Notes under the pieces: generated by a model
Seen by the model: the letters and a program-made list of their open reading frames with translations, nothing else
Database searches by the model: none
Told to the model about the DNA's origin: nothing
Source of the DNA: Sphingobacterium sp. SYP-B4668
GTDB lineage: Bacteria > Bacteroidota > Bacteroidia > Sphingobacteriales > Sphingobacteriaceae
Direction of reading: 5' to 3'
Length of the DNA stretch: 64,000 nucleotides
Assembly: GCF_027627455.1 (NCBI RefSeq)
Contig: NZ_CP115483.1
Location: 310,001-374,000 of the forward strand
Program-made: the position numbers and the translations under genes
In this document: positions 63,104 to 64,000 of the stretch, piece after piece
Layout: every line of letters starts with the position of its first letter
Numbering within the stretch: the stretch's first letter is position 1

Positions 63104-63940
63104 ATGACACAAAGAGAAATCCAAAGAAAATGGTTCGTGATACCTCAAAAAGATACGCCGTTGCACAAACAAAATCTTGTATTGCCATACGATAATTGGG
63201 AGGAGTTCGATCCATTTTTAATTATGGTTGAAGACAACATGAAGAAGGGAGCGTTTGATCATCATCCGCATCGCGGTATAGAAACGGTAACTTATATGAT
63301 AGATGGTATGCTTAATCATAGAGATAACCAGGGAAATAGAGGAGAATTGAGAAAAGGAGATGCTCAATGGATGACTGCAGGCAAAGGTATTTTACACATA
63401 GAAGAAGCGCAGGAAGATGGATTTGCACATTTACTTCAATTGTGGGTTAATCTACCTAAAGCAGATAAAATGGTAGAACCTAGGTATCAGGAGGTCTTGC
63501 ACGTATTAGCACCGCTACGTAAAGACGATGGCGTAAAAGTTAAAGTAATTTCGGGATCTTCAGGGTCAGTTTTTTCAGACACTAAAAACTACGTGCCTGT
63601 AACAATGGTCGAAATTTCTTTAGAGAATGGTCGATCTACTTATCAAGATTTTCCAGCAGATTTCAATGGTTTTATATTCATCATAGACGGAGCTGGTATT
63701 TTTGGGTCCAATAAAGTAGTTGGAAATAAGAATGAAGTTCTTTGGTTATCTACTTCCATTGACAGCCCTAGTGAAGTGGAATTGTATGCGACGGAAAGAT
63801 TATTATGTTTAGTAATAACGGGTAAACCCTTGCGGGAGCCAATTGCATTAAAAGGTCCTTTTGTTATGAATACCGAAGAAGAAATCAAAGAAGCATTTAA
63901 AGATTTTAGGCAAGGGAAATTTGGCATATGGACTGATTAA
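63104..63940 (+). CDS. Pirin-family protein
   Basis: This is a bicupin of 278 residues. The N-terminal cupin has the metal ligands of the family ('FDHHPHRGIETVTYMIDG', His53, His54 and His56 region) and 'WMTAGKGILHIEE' with the second His/Glu pair; the C-terminal domain ends 'GPFVMNTEEEIKEAFKDFRQGKFGIW', typical of pirins. Some pirins oxidise quercetin or modulate metabolism; the role here is unknown. It lies 24 nt after the SDR gene and is probably cotranscribed with it. The last 60 bases of the window hold no feature. Confidence 0.94.
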   Translation: MTQREIQRKWFVIPQKDTPLHKQNLVLPYDNWEEFDPFLIMVEDNMKKGAFDHHPHRGIETVTYMIDGMLNHRDNQGNRGELRKGDAQWMTAGKGILHIEEAQEDGFAHLLQLWVNLPKADKMVEPRYQEVLHVLAPLRKDDGVKVKVISGSSGSVFSDTKNYVPVTMVEISLENGRSTYQDFPADFNGFIFIIDGAGIFGSNKVVGNKNEVLWLSTSIDSPSEVELYATERLLCLVITGKPLREPIALKGPFVMNTEEEIKEAFKDFRQGKFGIWTD

Positions 63941-64000
63941 TAGATTATTATGATTTGCTTTTTCTTAATTAATACGTTGCTATAATTCAAGCAATTTGAT

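Overview
The window looks like chromosomal DNA of a Bacteroidota bacterium, most likely of the family Sphingobacteriaceae (Sphingobacterium- or Pedobacter-like). The evidence is four SusC/SusD outer-membrane nutrient-uptake pairs, three of them with their own ECF sigma factor and FecR anti-sigma factor (the fourth has FecR; its sigma gene would lie before base 1). Start codons mostly lack Shine-Dalgarno sequences, and several promoters carry the Bacteroidota -7 box TAnnTTTG. No rRNA, tRNA, CRISPR array, integrase or complete insertion sequence was recognised.

Layout. 0-6 kb: end of a FecR-SusC-SusD locus (A). 6-13.6 kb: an orphan gene, a histidine kinase/NarL-type regulator pair, a methyltransferase, a DUF1275 membrane protein, a cold-shock protein and a DegT-family aminotransferase. 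13.7-14.6 kb: a tandem array of a ~129-bp palindromic repeat that also occurs singly elsewhere. 14.9-26.4 kb: locus B (sigma, FecR, SusC, SusD, a GH99-like/WbsX glycosidase and two tandem TIM-barrel-like secreted proteins). 27.4-35.2 kb, minus strand: locus C (sigma, FecR, SusC, SusD, calcineurin-like phosphoesterase). 35.8-36.7 kb: an Rpn-type nuclease gene among repeat pieces. 37.0-47.5 kb, minus strand: locus D (sigma, FecR, SusC, SusD, GH18 endoglycosidase, DUF1735-LamG and DUF1735-discoidin lipoproteins), which resembles the high-mannose N-glycan locus of Bacteroides thetaiotaomicron. 47.7-49.7 kb: dTDP-rhamnose genes rfbD and rfbA. 49.8-51.1 kb: a lone STAS-like DUF4325 gene and decayed sequence. 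51.2-63.9 kb: an AT-richer accessory stretch of regulators (two HxlR, four Crp/Fnr, one LysR) with small redox/hydrolase enzymes (two SDRs, two alpha/beta hydrolases, RidA, pirin) and two clear pseudogenes (ankyrin-repeat protein, GMC oxidoreductase).

How it works together. In loci B, C and D a substrate signal from the SusC receptor would pass through FecR to release the ECF sigma factor, which switches on susC, susD and the attached enzymes. In all three the gap between fecR and susC holds, on the opposite strand, a -7 box followed 70-100 nt later by a terminator-like hairpin. This is the layout expected of a small antisense RNA against the susC leader, comparable to the DonS-type RNAs of Bacteroides. 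Other unusual structure: an intergenic block copied 23 kb apart whose terminator hairpin has flipped its loop; a nearly identical 5' leader in front of two unrelated lipoprotein genes in loci B and D; and a 19-nt motif at a fixed distance from a -7-like box in front of two Crp/Fnr genes and the GMC pseudogene.
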